DNA of 17,833 nt from Atopobium sp. UBA6362 (GCA_002440065.1 DJRK01000071.1:1-17833); one strand, 5' to 3'. Shown: positions 1 through 6,196, counted from the first letter of the stretch. Program-made: numbers and translations. Notes: generated by a model not told the origin, from the letters alone.

Positions 1-1
1 C

Positions 2-148
2 CGTCGCGAGAAGTGCCCCGGGCTGCCTACGGTGTCGGTGGGCTACGCGATGTTCGACCCGCTCGCGAACGACAAATCCGCCGCCTGCGAGCAGGCCGAC
101 GCGATGATGTACCGCTTCAAGAGGGACCGCAAAGCCTCCCACGCGTGA
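2..148 (+). CDS. C-terminal end of a GGDEF (diguanylate cyclase) protein, partial
   Basis: The gene is cut by the window start. Only the last 48 residues are visible, in the frame ending at the TGA at 146-148. They read TVSVGYAMFDP, then about 20 residues, then ADAMMYRFKRDRKA. This matches the last strand and helix of GGDEF domains (usual pattern: TVSIG, then AD.ALY.AK..GR). The GGDEF signature itself lies outside the window, so I cannot tell whether the protein is an active c-di-GMP cyclase or what sensor domain it carries. It converges on the glycosylase gene that follows, with a palindromic repeat filling the 66 bp between the two stop codons. Confidence 0.72.
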   Translation, partial: RREKCPGLPTVSVGYAMFDPLANDKSAACEQADAMMYRFKRDRKASHA

Positions 149-152
149 GCAG

Positions 153-210
153 TTTTGGGGACAGGTTCGAAATGCTTTCAAATGGAAGAAAAACGAACCT
201 GTCCCCAAAA
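153..210. repeat. GGGGACAG palindromic repeat, copy 1 (REP-like)
   Basis: A perfect 17-bp inverted repeat: TTTTGGGGACAGGTTCG (153-169) and its complement CGAACCTGTCCCCAAAA (194-210), around a 24-base A-rich loop. It sits between two convergent genes, a usual place for REP-type elements, and its transcript would fold into a strong hairpin that could end transcription from either side. A second copy with the same left arm and the same loop length starts at 17788, and a diverged relative lies at 3708-3752. GGGGACAG palindromes of this kind are commonly scattered in genomes that encode REP-associated tyrosine transposases (TnpA-REP/RAYT); no such gene is in this window. Confidence 0.85.
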
Positions 211-214
211 GTTG

Positions 215-1327
215 TCAGCCGACGTGGGGCCAGTCGATGGGTACGGTGCCGTGCTCTTCGAGGAGGCGGTTCGCGGTCGAGAAGGGCCTCGAGCCCATGA
301 ACGCCTGCAGCCCGCCCGCCAACCGCGTGGCCGAGAGCGGGGAAGGGTGCGTCGAGGCCAGGCAGAACTTGTTGGTCTGGGGCCCAGCGTTGAGGCACTC
401 CATTTGTTTTTGAACCATATTCACCGCAAAACGTCCCCAGGCGAGAAACACGACGGGTTGCGGCAGCGTGAGGCAGCGCTCGACCAGGTAGTCCGTGAGG
501 GTCGACCATCCGAGCTTGGCGTGTGAATTCGCCGCGTGCTCGCGCACCGTGAGCGTCGTGTTCAGGAGGAGGACGCCCTGGCGCGCCCAACTCGTGAGGT
601 CGCCGGTCGTGGGTATGGCACAGCCAAGGTCGGCGGCCATCTCCTTATAGATGTTGCGCAGGCTGGGCGGGAGCTTCTGGTCGCGTGCGACCGAGAACGA
701 GAGCCCCATGGCCTGGCCGGGCCCATGGTAGGGGTCCTGGCCAAGAATGACCACGCGCACGTCTTGCGGCGCCGTGAGCTCGAGTGCGTTGAAAATCTTG
801 TTCTGCGGGGGATAGATCGTCTCTTCTTCGCGCAGCGTGAGGACCTCATCCCAAAGTCGCTCCGTGGTGGAGACGACGTCTGCGGGGGCGCCGTCGAGCC
901 AAGCCGCGGCCCCGGCGCCGAGGTTCGCGCGGAAAGGCAGCCCATGCACGCCGTAGGGCTGGTCGGCGAGCGGGATTTGGGAGCCCTGGGGGACTTCATG
1001 TAGGTAAACGTAGACGAGCGCGTCGAAGTCGCCCTGCGGAGAATGGGCCGTTACCGGGACGGCGCGGTAGAGGCTGCCCTCCTCCTCGAGCTCGTTGACG
1101 CGCGCGAGCGTCTGGTCGTCGACCAGGCATATCTCGCCGAGGACTTTGCTCGATTGGGCGCCCGGCAGGGCGGCAGGGTATCGGCCAAGGTCATAAAGAT
1201 CGTAACCTTCTACCCAGGCTCCGGATATGCGTGGGCACCCGGCGACGTAGTCCGCGTTGCGCAGCCCTTCCATCAGCGTGCCGTACACAAAGATGGCAGT
1301 TGTTTCGCTGTGCTCGCCTTGCGTCAT
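215..1327 (-). CDS. ung: GGCT-like (AIG2) domain fused to family 1 uracil-DNA glycosylase
   Basis: A 370-residue protein in two parts. Residues 10-115 are a gamma-glutamylcyclotransferase/AIG2-like fold, with VYGTL at 14-18 and an acidic cluster before SLYRAVPV near 80-92. Residues about 150-370 are a full family 1 uracil-DNA glycosylase, which removes uracil from DNA. It has the water-activating motif GQDPYHGPGQA (196-206, catalytic Asp198), the LLLNTTLTV strand (253-261) and the HPSPLSA loop (327-333). Usual Ung proteins are about 220-230 residues, so the first ~150 residues are extra. There is one continuous frame and no internal stop. The start at 1327 has GAGAAGGG just upstream. The GGCT half may act on gamma-glutamyl compounds, but its substrate cannot be read from sequence. 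Confidence 0.93.
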   Translation of the reverse strand: MTQGEHSETTAIFVYGTLMEGLRNADYVAGCPRISGAWVEGYDLYDLGRYPAALPGAQSSKVLGEICLVDDQTLARVNELEEEGSLYRAVPVTAHSPQGDFDALVYVYLHEVPQGSQIPLADQPYGVHGLPFRANLGAGAAAWLDGAPADVVSTTERLWDEVLTLREEETIYPPQNKIFNALELTAPQDVRVVILGQDPYHGPGQAMGLSFSVARDQKLPPSLRNIYKEMAADLGCAIPTTGDLTSWARQGVLLLNTTLTVREHAANSHAKLGWSTLTDYLVERCLTLPQPVVFLAWGRFAVNMVQKQMECLNAGPQTNKFCLASTHPSPLSATRLAGGLQAFMGSRPFSTANRLLEEHGTVPIDWPHVG

Positions 1328-1411
1328 CGGGTGCCCTTCTCACGTGGTAATTCAAACGAATGCGACGTCAGGTTACCAGTTTTTGAGCGATGCGGACTGG
1401 TTCGGGCCCCT

Positions 1412-1885
1412 TTAGGCGTTTTGCGCGACGAAGGCCTCGATCTGCGCCTGGCTCGCATGGTTGAGAACGGCGCCGTCCGCGAATTCGGCTCCCGGCGCGC
1501 TCGGCTTGAGCGCCTCGACGGTCTTGCCCATGCTGCTGGAGCCGGAGGTGCCAAAGGGAACAATCTTCTTGCCAGCGAAGTCGCCGCTCTCGAGGAAGGT
1601 GTTCACGATGGTCGGGGCAACGTACCACCAGATGGGAAATCCCAGGTAAACGGTATCGTACTCGGCAAGGTCCGGGGCGCCTTCCGCGATGTCGGGACGG
1701 CTCGTGGAGTCGGCCATCTCGACCGAGCTGCGGCTCTTGTTGTTGCGCCAGTCGAGGTCGGCGCTGGTGTAGGGGGCGGTCGGGCGAATCTCGAAGAGAT
1801 CGGCGTCCGCGGCCGAGGCGATCTTTTGCGCGAGGGCGCGCGTGGTTCCGGTGGCGCTGAAATAAGCGACGAGTGATTTGCTCAT
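1412..1885 (-). CDS. Flavodoxin-like protein
   Basis: 157 residues, the usual size of a short-chain flavodoxin. The N-terminus, SLVAYFSATGTTRALA (4-19), is the beta1 strand plus FMN-phosphate-binding loop. VYLGFPIWWYVAPT (79-92) and FGTSGSSSMG (111-120) match the other two flavin-contacting loops of the Flavodoxin_4-type family often annotated in Firmicutes and Coriobacteria. It is a cytosolic FMN electron carrier or NAD(P)H-linked reductase; the partner is unknown. The start codon at 1885 has a perfect AGGAGG six bases upstream. It is transcribed in the same direction as the glycosylase downstream (84 bp gap) and probably read through into it. A MerR-type promoter with a 19-bp spacer lies directly upstream, so the gene is probably stress- or metabolite-inducible. 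Confidence 0.88.
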   Translation of the reverse strand: MSKSLVAYFSATGTTRALAQKIASAADADLFEIRPTAPYTSADLDWRNNKSRSSVEMADSTSRPDIAEGAPDLAEYDTVYLGFPIWWYVAPTIVNTFLESGDFAGKKIVPFGTSGSSSMGKTVEALKPSAPGAEFADGAVLNHASQAQIEAFVAQNA

Positions 1886-1921
1886 GATGGCCTCCTGTGG
1901 TCGGTCGGGATTGTCGGCTGC

Positions 1922-1952
1922 ATGGTAGAACTTTGAGTGCGCTCTAGGTCAA
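1922..1952 (-). promoter_or_regulatory. MerR-type promoter with 19-bp spacer, upstream of the flavodoxin
   Basis: On the minus strand a -35 box TTGACC (plus 1947-1952) and a -10 box TACCAT (plus 1922-1927) are separated by exactly 19 bp, two longer than the optimum. The spacer region holds an imperfect dyad, CTTTGAGTG/CGCTCTAGG on the plus strand (1931-1948). This resembles the CTTAGAGTGCACTCTAAG-like operators of MerR-family regulators of the AdhR/NmlR group. These regulators untwist over-long spacers to activate transcription. The regulator gene is not in the window. The predicted transcript start is about 30 bases before the flavodoxin start codon. Confidence 0.6.
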
Positions 1953-2038
1953 GCGAGGTTTTGCGAGCGGCGCCTGCGGCGGGTGCGAGGAACGGGCGAG
2001 CGCTACGATTGGTGAATCGGTGTCGGCAGGGGAGGGCC

Positions 2039-2491
2039 ATGGACAGGAGCGGCGGGTCGGTGAAGGACGGGAAGAACCCACGGACTAGGTTCGCTGGCGG
2101 GATCTTTGCCGTTGTCGTTGCGCTTCTTTGTGTGGCCTCTGGAATCTCTGGTGCTGTGCCGGGTACGGGGCAAGGGACTGCCGACTCTTCTATACCCGTT
2201 GCGGAGCAAACGAATAGCAGTTCAGAGAGTCGTTTAACGTTTCGCAGCGAAGAAAAGCTGCAGAGCCACTTCGAGAAACATGGCGCTCAGATGGGCTATT
2301 CGACGGCCGAAGACTATCTTGCGGGTGCGAATGCGGTGATCTCGGACCCCGAGTCGCTCCATAAAACCCAGGCCGTCGATGGCGACGACGCATATTATCG
2401 CGAGGCGACCGGCGAGTTCGTTGCTGTGTCGTCCAAGGGTTACATTCGCACGTATTTCATTGCTTCGTGGGAGTACTGGGACAAGCAGTAA
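2039..2491 (+). CDS. Small secreted or membrane-anchored protein with a C-terminal HFEKHG...IRTYF domain
   Basis: 150 residues from the ATG at 2039, which has GGGGAGGG five bases upstream; an in-frame start at 1937 exists but lacks a ribosome site. The basic N-terminus (KNPRTR) is followed by a hydrophobic helix (18-35) that is a signal peptide or anchor. The cysteine in ALLC does not make a good lipobox. After a Ser/Thr/Gln-rich linker (42-66) comes a compact domain (70-150): SHFEKHG, YSTAEDYLAGANAVI, then GEFVAV and GYIRTYF, ending in YWDKQ. I recall this layout from many small Gram-positive and phage-linked domains that resemble the barnase/EndoU/colicin/RelE (BECR) nuclease fold. That link is from memory, and activity is not shown. 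No immunity gene is visible beside it. Confidence 0.7.
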   Translation: MDRSGGSVKDGKNPRTRFAGGIFAVVVALLCVASGISGAVPGTGQGTADSSIPVAEQTNSSSESRLTFRSEEKLQSHFEKHGAQMGYSTAEDYLAGANAVISDPESLHKTQAVDGDDAYYREATGEFVAVSSKGYIRTYFIASWEYWDKQ

Positions 2492-2523
2492 GCGCGTCTT
2501 TCGGGGACGTCCCCGCGGTACGT

Positions 2524-2684
2524 GCTCAAAAAAAGTGACGAATTGTAGGCTTGAATCGGGATTGCCCGAGTAGCCGGGTAAAACCGTCGCAAACTGCGAT
2601 GCTCTGACCTGCAGATATATAAAGAGAAACTAATCGCTACTCAGGGGGATTGGAATCAAGCCCGCAATTCGTCACTTTTTTGAG
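2524..2684. repeat. 161-bp element with 34-bp terminal inverted repeats (MITE-like)
   Basis: The left arm 2524-2557 (GCTCAAAAAAAGTGACGAAT, then TGTAGGCTTGAATC) is nearly the reverse complement of 2652-2684; the differences are one A in the A-run and a few mismatches. About 94 bases of lower-GC DNA lie between. The right arm overlaps the last codons and stop of the Vsr fusion gene: KSDELRA-stop is read from the arm itself. Just upstream, at 2502-2515, is a loopless perfect palindrome CGGGGACGTCCCCG. The element may be a non-autonomous mobile element or a long hairpin terminator between convergent genes. No clear target-site duplication is visible. Confidence 0.7.
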
Positions 2685-3696
2685 CGACCGTGGTCAAAAG
2701 AGGCTTCCCAAGCTCACGGGAAAGCTCAGGGAGCAGTTTCGCGAGCGTCGCATCCCGGGTTTTCTTCTTCAGCTCGCATTCCCAGATGACGTGGACCTTC
2801 CAGCCGGCCGCGTTGAGTGCGGCGAGGTTCTCCTTGTCGCGCTCAACGTTGCGGGCAAACTTGGCGTTCCAATACTCGACGTTCTTGTGCGGCTGGGAAG
2901 GGTGGCATCGCGGGCAACGGTGCCAGAAGCAACCGTTGATAAAGATGGCAACCTTCTTGCCGGGCCATGCGACGTCGGGCCTGCCGGGCACCTTCCACTG
3001 AAGCCGATACCCCGTGAGGCCTGCTTGGCGTAAACGTTCGCGAACGAGCAGCTCAGGCTTGGTGTCGCGACCTTTGTTCCCTTGCATCGAGCGGTGCGTC
3101 CCAAAGCTCGATGCCGTCGGCGCCGTGCGCCTGGCTGCGGCTTTTGTGCCCGGAAGCGAGCTCGCGGCGACGGGCTCCTTTGCCTGGGCCTCTTTGAGCG
3201 CCGTGCCCCAACGGGCGCCCAGCCGGTCGAGGCCCCATGATGCGTTCGCCGGGCTCGTCGACGGCAGGACGACGGCCGGGATGCCCACGCGATATTCCAG
3301 GTACTTATGGTAGAGCCGGCCCGCGGTTCCCCCATTGCAGATCACGGCCTTGATGGGCGAGATGGCCAAGACGCGCTCGATCTGGACCGCAACGACGTTC
3401 TTTATGCTTGCATCGCTTGAACCTTTGATATCACATTCGGCAATGACGTCCCATAAGGCGAATCCGTGCCCGAGGAGCATGGCCTTCTTCTCCTCGATGG
3501 TCTGGGGCGTCTCGCACCCTAGATAACCTGCGACAACGCGCCAAAAACGATTCTGGGGGTTGCCGTAATAGAAGTCGTTTGCGCGGGAGAGTACAGAGGG
3601 AAAAGACCCCAGGATAAGCACCTCGGAGCGCGCATCAAAGACCGGCTCGAACCCGTGCGAGATATGTGAATATCCTTTTGCCATGCCCTCCATCAT
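2656..3696 (-). CDS. Hypoxanthine-DNA glycosylase (UDG family 6) fused to a Vsr-type mismatch endonuclease
   Basis: 346 residues. Residues 10-170 match deoxyinosine/hypoxanthine-DNA glycosylases: LGSFPS (29-34), FYYGNPQNRFW (42-52) and LPSTSPANA (144-152). A linker rich in Ala, Pro and Lys (171-195) leads to a Vsr endonuclease. This has SFGTHRSMQGNKGRDTKPE (197-215), the catalytic-Asp motif GRPDVAW (238-244), INGCFWHRCPRC (253-264, with zinc-type Cys/His ligands) and VIWECEL (303-309). Vsr nicks 5' of the T in T:G mismatches arising from deaminated 5-methylcytosine; the glycosylase half would remove hypoxanthine (deaminated adenine). The E. coli Thr-His before GCFW is Ile-Asn here. The start is uncertain: Met1 at 3696 has a weak site, and Met5 (3684) has GGAGGG but very close. 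The stop lies inside a repeat arm. Confidence 0.9.
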   Translation of the reverse strand: MMEGMAKGYSHISHGFEPVFDARSEVLILGSFPSVLSRANDFYYGNPQNRFWRVVAGYLGCETPQTIEEKKAMLLGHGFALWDVIAECDIKGSSDASIKNVVAVQIERVLAISPIKAVICNGGTAGRLYHKYLEYRVGIPAVVLPSTSPANASWGLDRLGARWGTALKEAQAKEPVAASSLPGTKAAARRTAPTASSFGTHRSMQGNKGRDTKPELLVRERLRQAGLTGYRLQWKVPGRPDVAWPGKKVAIFINGCFWHRCPRCHPSQPHKNVEYWNAKFARNVERDKENLAALNAAGWKVHVIWECELKKKTRDATLAKLLPELSRELGKPLLTTVAQKSDELRA

Positions 3697-3707
3697 AGCG
3701 GCCCCGC

Positions 3708-3752
3708 AATTTGGGGACGGATACTAAATTAAATTGGTGTCCGTCCCAAATT
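3708..3752. repeat. GGGGACGG palindrome, diverged relative of the GGGGACAG repeat
   Basis: Left arm AATTTGGGGACGGATAC (3708-3724) and right arm GGTGTCCGTCCCAAATT (3736-3752) pair with one G bulged and an AT-rich loop between them. It lies between the divergent glycosylase-Vsr gene and rlmH, ending 18 bases before the rlmH GTG start, so it would be a hairpin in the rlmH 5' leader or overlap its promoter. It shares the TTGGGGAC core of the repeats at 153 and 17788 but differs in the inner arm (GGAYAC instead of AGGTTCG), so it may be a separate subfamily. Confidence 0.65.
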
Positions 3753-3770
3753 CTTGAAAGAGGAGCGCGC

Positions 3771-4241
3771 GTGAAATACACCGTGGTCGCCGTGGGCAAG
3801 CTCAAGGAGCGCTTCTGGACCGATGCCTGCAAGGAGTACGTCAAGCGCCTGGGCGCCTATGCGAAGGTCGAGGTCCGTGAGGTCGCCGATATCGATCCCG
3901 CCCGCGCCGGCGGGGTGGACGCGGCCCGGCGTCGCGAGGGTGCCGAGATCCTCTCGGCGGTTTCCGACCGAAGCCACGCGATCCTGCTCGCCATCGAAGG
4001 CAAGGAACGCTCGAGCGAGGACTTCAGTGCGCGCCTTGACCAGCTCGCGCTCACGGGCAAAAGCGACATAACGTTCATCATCGGCGGGTCGGACGGCGTC
4101 TCGGACGAGGTGCGCGCCCGCGCGAACGAGGCGCTCTCCTTCGGACCCATCACCCTGCCGCACAACCTCGCCCGCGTGGTCCTGCTCGAGCAGGTCTACC
4201 GCGCATGCAAGATTTCGCGTGGAGAGCCGTATCACAAGTAG
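3771..4241 (+). CDS. rlmH: 23S rRNA (pseudouridine-1915 N3)-methyltransferase RlmH
   Basis: 156 residues from a GTG start with AAGAGGAG six bases upstream; this start gives the usual N-terminus VKYTVVAVGKLKE. RlmH is a small SPOUT methyltransferase that methylates pseudouridine 1915 in helix 69 of 23S rRNA at the end of 70S maturation, using SAM. The trefoil-knot motifs are present: LLAIEGKERSSEDF, ITFIIGGSDGVSDEV, and the C-terminal LPHNLARVVLLEQVYRACKISRGEPYHK region (about 129-156), with the conserved HNLARVVLLEQ and YHK ending. Length fits the family (about 155-160). An upstream ATG in the same frame would add 20 residues read from the palindrome and is unlikely. Confidence 0.97.
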   Translation: MKYTVVAVGKLKERFWTDACKEYVKRLGAYAKVEVREVADIDPARAGGVDAARRREGAEILSAVSDRSHAILLAIEGKERSSEDFSARLDQLALTGKSDITFIIGGSDGVSDEVRARANEALSFGPITLPHNLARVVLLEQVYRACKISRGEPYHK

Positions 4242-4290
4242 CTTTAGCTGCGCTTATTTGCTAGAGTTGAGCGGTTAACTCGCATGAAGC

Positions 4291-4324
4291 CGCCGCGGCT
4301 CGGCCCCTCGGGGCGCTCGCGGCG
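4291..4324. other. GC-rich hairpin in the leader of yhbY
   Basis: CGCCGCG (4291-4297) pairs with CGCGGCG (4318-4324) and encloses a second stem GCCC/GGGC around CTCG. There is no T-run after it, so it is not a standard intrinsic terminator. It lies in the 113-bp gap between rlmH and yhbY and may be a transcript end, a leader structure, or simply GC-rich DNA. Confidence 0.4.
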
Positions 4325-4354
4325 AGCATATACGCACAGGGAAAGCAGGAAAGA

Positions 4355-4654
4355 ATGGCACTTATTGGCCGCCAGATCAGGCAGCTGCGCAGCCTTGCGC
4401 ATCACCTTGAGCCCGCCGTCATCGTGGGCAAGTCCGATGTGACCGAGAACACCGTTGAGCAGGCGAGCGAGTATCTCGAGAAGCACGAGCTCATCAAGTG
4501 CTCCGTGCTCGACACGTCCTCGCTCTCGGCTCGCGAGGCGGCCGAGGAGCTGGCCGAGCATCTGGGCGCGGAGGTCGTACAGGTCATCGGCCGCAAGTTC
4601 GTGCTGTACCGCGAGACCTCGCGCGAGGGCGTCGAGAAGATCCAGCTCGTCTAG
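4355..4654 (+). CDS. yhbY: YhbY-family RNA-binding protein (CRM domain)
   Basis: 99 residues, essentially a single CRS1-YhbY (CRM) domain. It starts MALIGRQIRQLRSLAHHLEPAVIVGKSDVT, matching the family pattern (LRS.AH.L.P.V.VGK.GVT), followed by the helix EQASEYLEKHELIKCSV and the C-terminal GAEVVQVIGRKFVLYR strand. E. coli YhbY binds pre-50S particles and helps large-subunit assembly, so the neighbouring rlmH is a sensible companion, though the two are separated by 113 bp. Start chosen at 4355, with AGGAAAG directly upstream. It ends before a strong terminator, so it is probably its own unit or the last gene of the rlmH unit. Confidence 0.93.
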   Translation: MALIGRQIRQLRSLAHHLEPAVIVGKSDVTENTVEQASEYLEKHELIKCSVLDTSSLSAREAAEELAEHLGAEVVQVIGRKFVLYRETSREGVEKIQLV

Positions 4655-4676
4655 CGTTCGCGACACACTGTATGCA

Positions 4677-4712
4677 ACACGGGTCGTCCCAGGTAGGCGG
4701 CCCGTGTTTTTC
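4677..4712 (+). terminator. Rho-independent terminator after yhbY
   Basis: The stem ACACGGG (4677-4683) pairs with CCCGTGT (4701-4707), extended inward by partial pairing, and is followed at once by TTTTT (4707-4711). It ends the yhbY transcript, 23 bases after the stop codon. Confidence 0.88.
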
Positions 4713-4729
4713 TAGAGGACGGCTCGACC

Positions 4730-5407
4730 ATGGCCAGAAAACAAGTCGATCGAAACCTTGAGGCCGCGGAGCCCGAGCTCGAGCGCGACGAGCGTGGCCT
4801 TGCCCTTGTGGGCTCGGGGATGGAGCTGCGCGGCGACTTTACGCGTATGCTGCCCCGCCTGCGCCAGGGCCGTTTGCAACAGGAGCTGCTGGTCAAGGCG
4901 GCGCGTATCAAAGGCGCAACCGAACCCACGGCTATCGATTGCACTGCGGGCCTTGGCGAGGACTCGCTGCTCCTGGCCGCGGCGGGTTTCTCGGTCACGA
5001 TGTTCGAGCGCGACGCGACGATTGCGGCTCTGCTGGCCGATGCGCTCGAGCGGGCGGCGGCGGACGCTCGCTTGGCGGATATCGTCTCGCGCATGACGCT
5101 CGTTGCGGGGGACAGCCTGGCCGGGCTGGCGGACCTCGACTTCGAGCCCGACGTTGTGTTTCTCGACCCGATGTTCCCGGCGCGTACCAAGTCCGCCGCA
5201 GTAAAGAAGAAATTCCAACTACTTCATCACCTTGAGCAGCCCTGTGAGGAAGAAGACGCGCTGGTAAAGGCCGCTCTTGCGGCACATCCGCACAAAGTCG
5301 TGATCAAACGCCCTGCGAAGGGACCGCACCTTGCCGGCATGAAGCCGAGCTACTCGATCCAAGGCAAAGCCGTGCGCTACGACGTCCTCGTGCCGCCACG
5401 TGGGTAG
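4730..5407 (+). CDS. rsmJ: RsmJ-like class I SAM methyltransferase (16S rRNA m2G1516 type)
   Basis: 225 residues. It matches the RsmJ/YhiQ family, which methylates N2 of G1516 in 16S rRNA in E. coli. Seen in order: LALVGSGMELRGDF (24-37), LVKAARIKG (54-62), the SAM-binding motif AIDCTAGLGEDSLLLAAAG (68-86), the acidic end of beta2 at FERD (92-95), and the catalytic-type motif VFLDPMFPARTKSAAVKKK (143-161). The C-terminal HKVVIKRPAKGP strand closes the Rossmann fold. The start at 4730 has a weak GAGGAC site 12 bases upstream; no better start keeps the family N-terminus. RsmJ is best studied in proteobacteria, so the exact target base in this organism is inferred. Confidence 0.88.
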   Translation: MARKQVDRNLEAAEPELERDERGLALVGSGMELRGDFTRMLPRLRQGRLQQELLVKAARIKGATEPTAIDCTAGLGEDSLLLAAAGFSVTMFERDATIAALLADALERAAADARLADIVSRMTLVAGDSLAGLADLDFEPDVVFLDPMFPARTKSAAVKKKFQLLHHLEQPCEEEDALVKAALAAHPHKVVIKRPAKGPHLAGMKPSYSIQGKAVRYDVLVPPRG

Positions 5408-5573
5408 ACACCTTTTTTCGGCTGTTGCGGAACAAAACTGAGCGTGTTCCAGGCGATTTTGGGTCCTCTTGCTCCTAGGCGGTTGAGGGGGTCTTTGCGA
5501 GCTTCCTATTTCACCACGGTCGCCAGCCGTTCTCGGGTAGAATTCCATAAATTGCTTGCTGATTGGAGAGCCA

Positions 5574-5834
5574 ATGCCGACGATTAGTATGTTTAGAGGC
5601 ATCAAAATATATATCAATTGGAGGGACCATCAACCGCCTCACTTCCATGCGTCTTACGCAGGCGAGGATGTCATTGTTTCAATCAACGACATTGAGGTCC
5701 TGGAAGGTGAAATGCCCTCGAAGCAGCTTAAGATGTTACTTGGATGGGCAGCGTTGCACCAAGAGGAGCTGTTTGAGAATTGGGCTTTGGCCGAGAAAAA
5801 CCAAGAGCTTTTTCCTATTGACCCATTGAGGTAG
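5574..5834 (+). CDS. DUF4160 family protein (putative toxin partner)
   Basis: 86 residues, full length for DUF4160. It contains the family hallmark IKIYINWRDHQPPHFHASY (10-28), where the Asp-His and His-Phe-His are strongly conserved, and ends with a helical LLGWAALHQEELFENW region. Start chosen at 5574 because GGAGAG lies five bases upstream; the upstream in-frame ATG (5556) has no site. It is followed nine bases later by a DUF2442 gene. This pairing is widespread and is often predicted as a toxin-antitoxin-like module, but its biochemical role is not established as far as I know. Base composition is lower in GC than the flanking housekeeping genes, suggesting transfer. Confidence 0.88.
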   Translation: MPTISMFRGIKIYINWRDHQPPHFHASYAGEDVIVSINDIEVLEGEMPSKQLKMLLGWAALHQEELFENWALAEKNQELFPIDPLR

Positions 5835-5842
5835 GTGTCTGT

Positions 5843-6196
5843 ATGCCAAGTTCCGTTGAATATTACCTGAGCAAGGGATTTGACGAGAAGACGGCGCGCT
5901 ATTTCGCTGAAGGAAGGCGATTTGCCGTCTCGGTTCGAGCTCTGCCGAAAAAACTCATTGCTGTGACCTTTGATAACGGAGAAATTAGAAGTTTTGATGC
6001 GACACCACTAATCAAAGACGGTAGCGTTTTTGCTTTTTTGAAGGATGAAGACGCTTTTTCCCGCGTTTATGTCGACGAGAATCACAGCATTGCGTGGGAC
6101 AAAGACCCCAATGTGGACAGCAACGTTGAATGGAGCAATAAGGTGGATATCTCGTCGGACACTTGTTACCTTGATGGGATTCCGATGGCTTCTTGA
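5843..6196 (+). CDS. DUF2442 family protein (partner of DUF4160)
   Basis: 117 residues. The centre reads VRALPKKLIAVTFDNGEIRSFDATPLI, then VYVDENHSIAWDK and a short acidic-aromatic C-terminal segment. This is the DUF2442 pattern (strand-rich domain with LxVxFxdGxxrxFD). The ribosome site (GAGGTAGG) overlaps the end of the DUF4160 gene, so the two are co-transcribed and translationally linked. Related proteins have been called antitoxins or regulators by context; that remains inference. The extra N-terminal 30 residues (YYLSKGFDEKTARYFAEGRRF) are a helical extension. The codon mix is AT-richer than in the housekeeping genes, as in the partner. Confidence 0.85.
   Translation: MPSSVEYYLSKGFDEKTARYFAEGRRFAVSVRALPKKLIAVTFDNGEIRSFDATPLIKDGSVFAFLKDEDAFSRVYVDENHSIAWDKDPNVDSNVEWSNKVDISSDTCYLDGIPMAS

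Noticed and set aside
2502..2515. Perfect palindrome CGGGGACGTCCCCG
   Set aside because: No loop and no T-run, so neither a terminator nor a full copy of the GGGGACAG repeat; it may be a remnant but cannot be supported alone.
5408..5573. Possible element between rsmJ and the DUF4160 gene (GGAACA/TGTTCC hairpin at 5429-5450; CGGCTG/CAGCCG ends at 5419 and 5529)
   Set aside because: The pairs are only six bases long and no second copy is visible; chance cannot be excluded.
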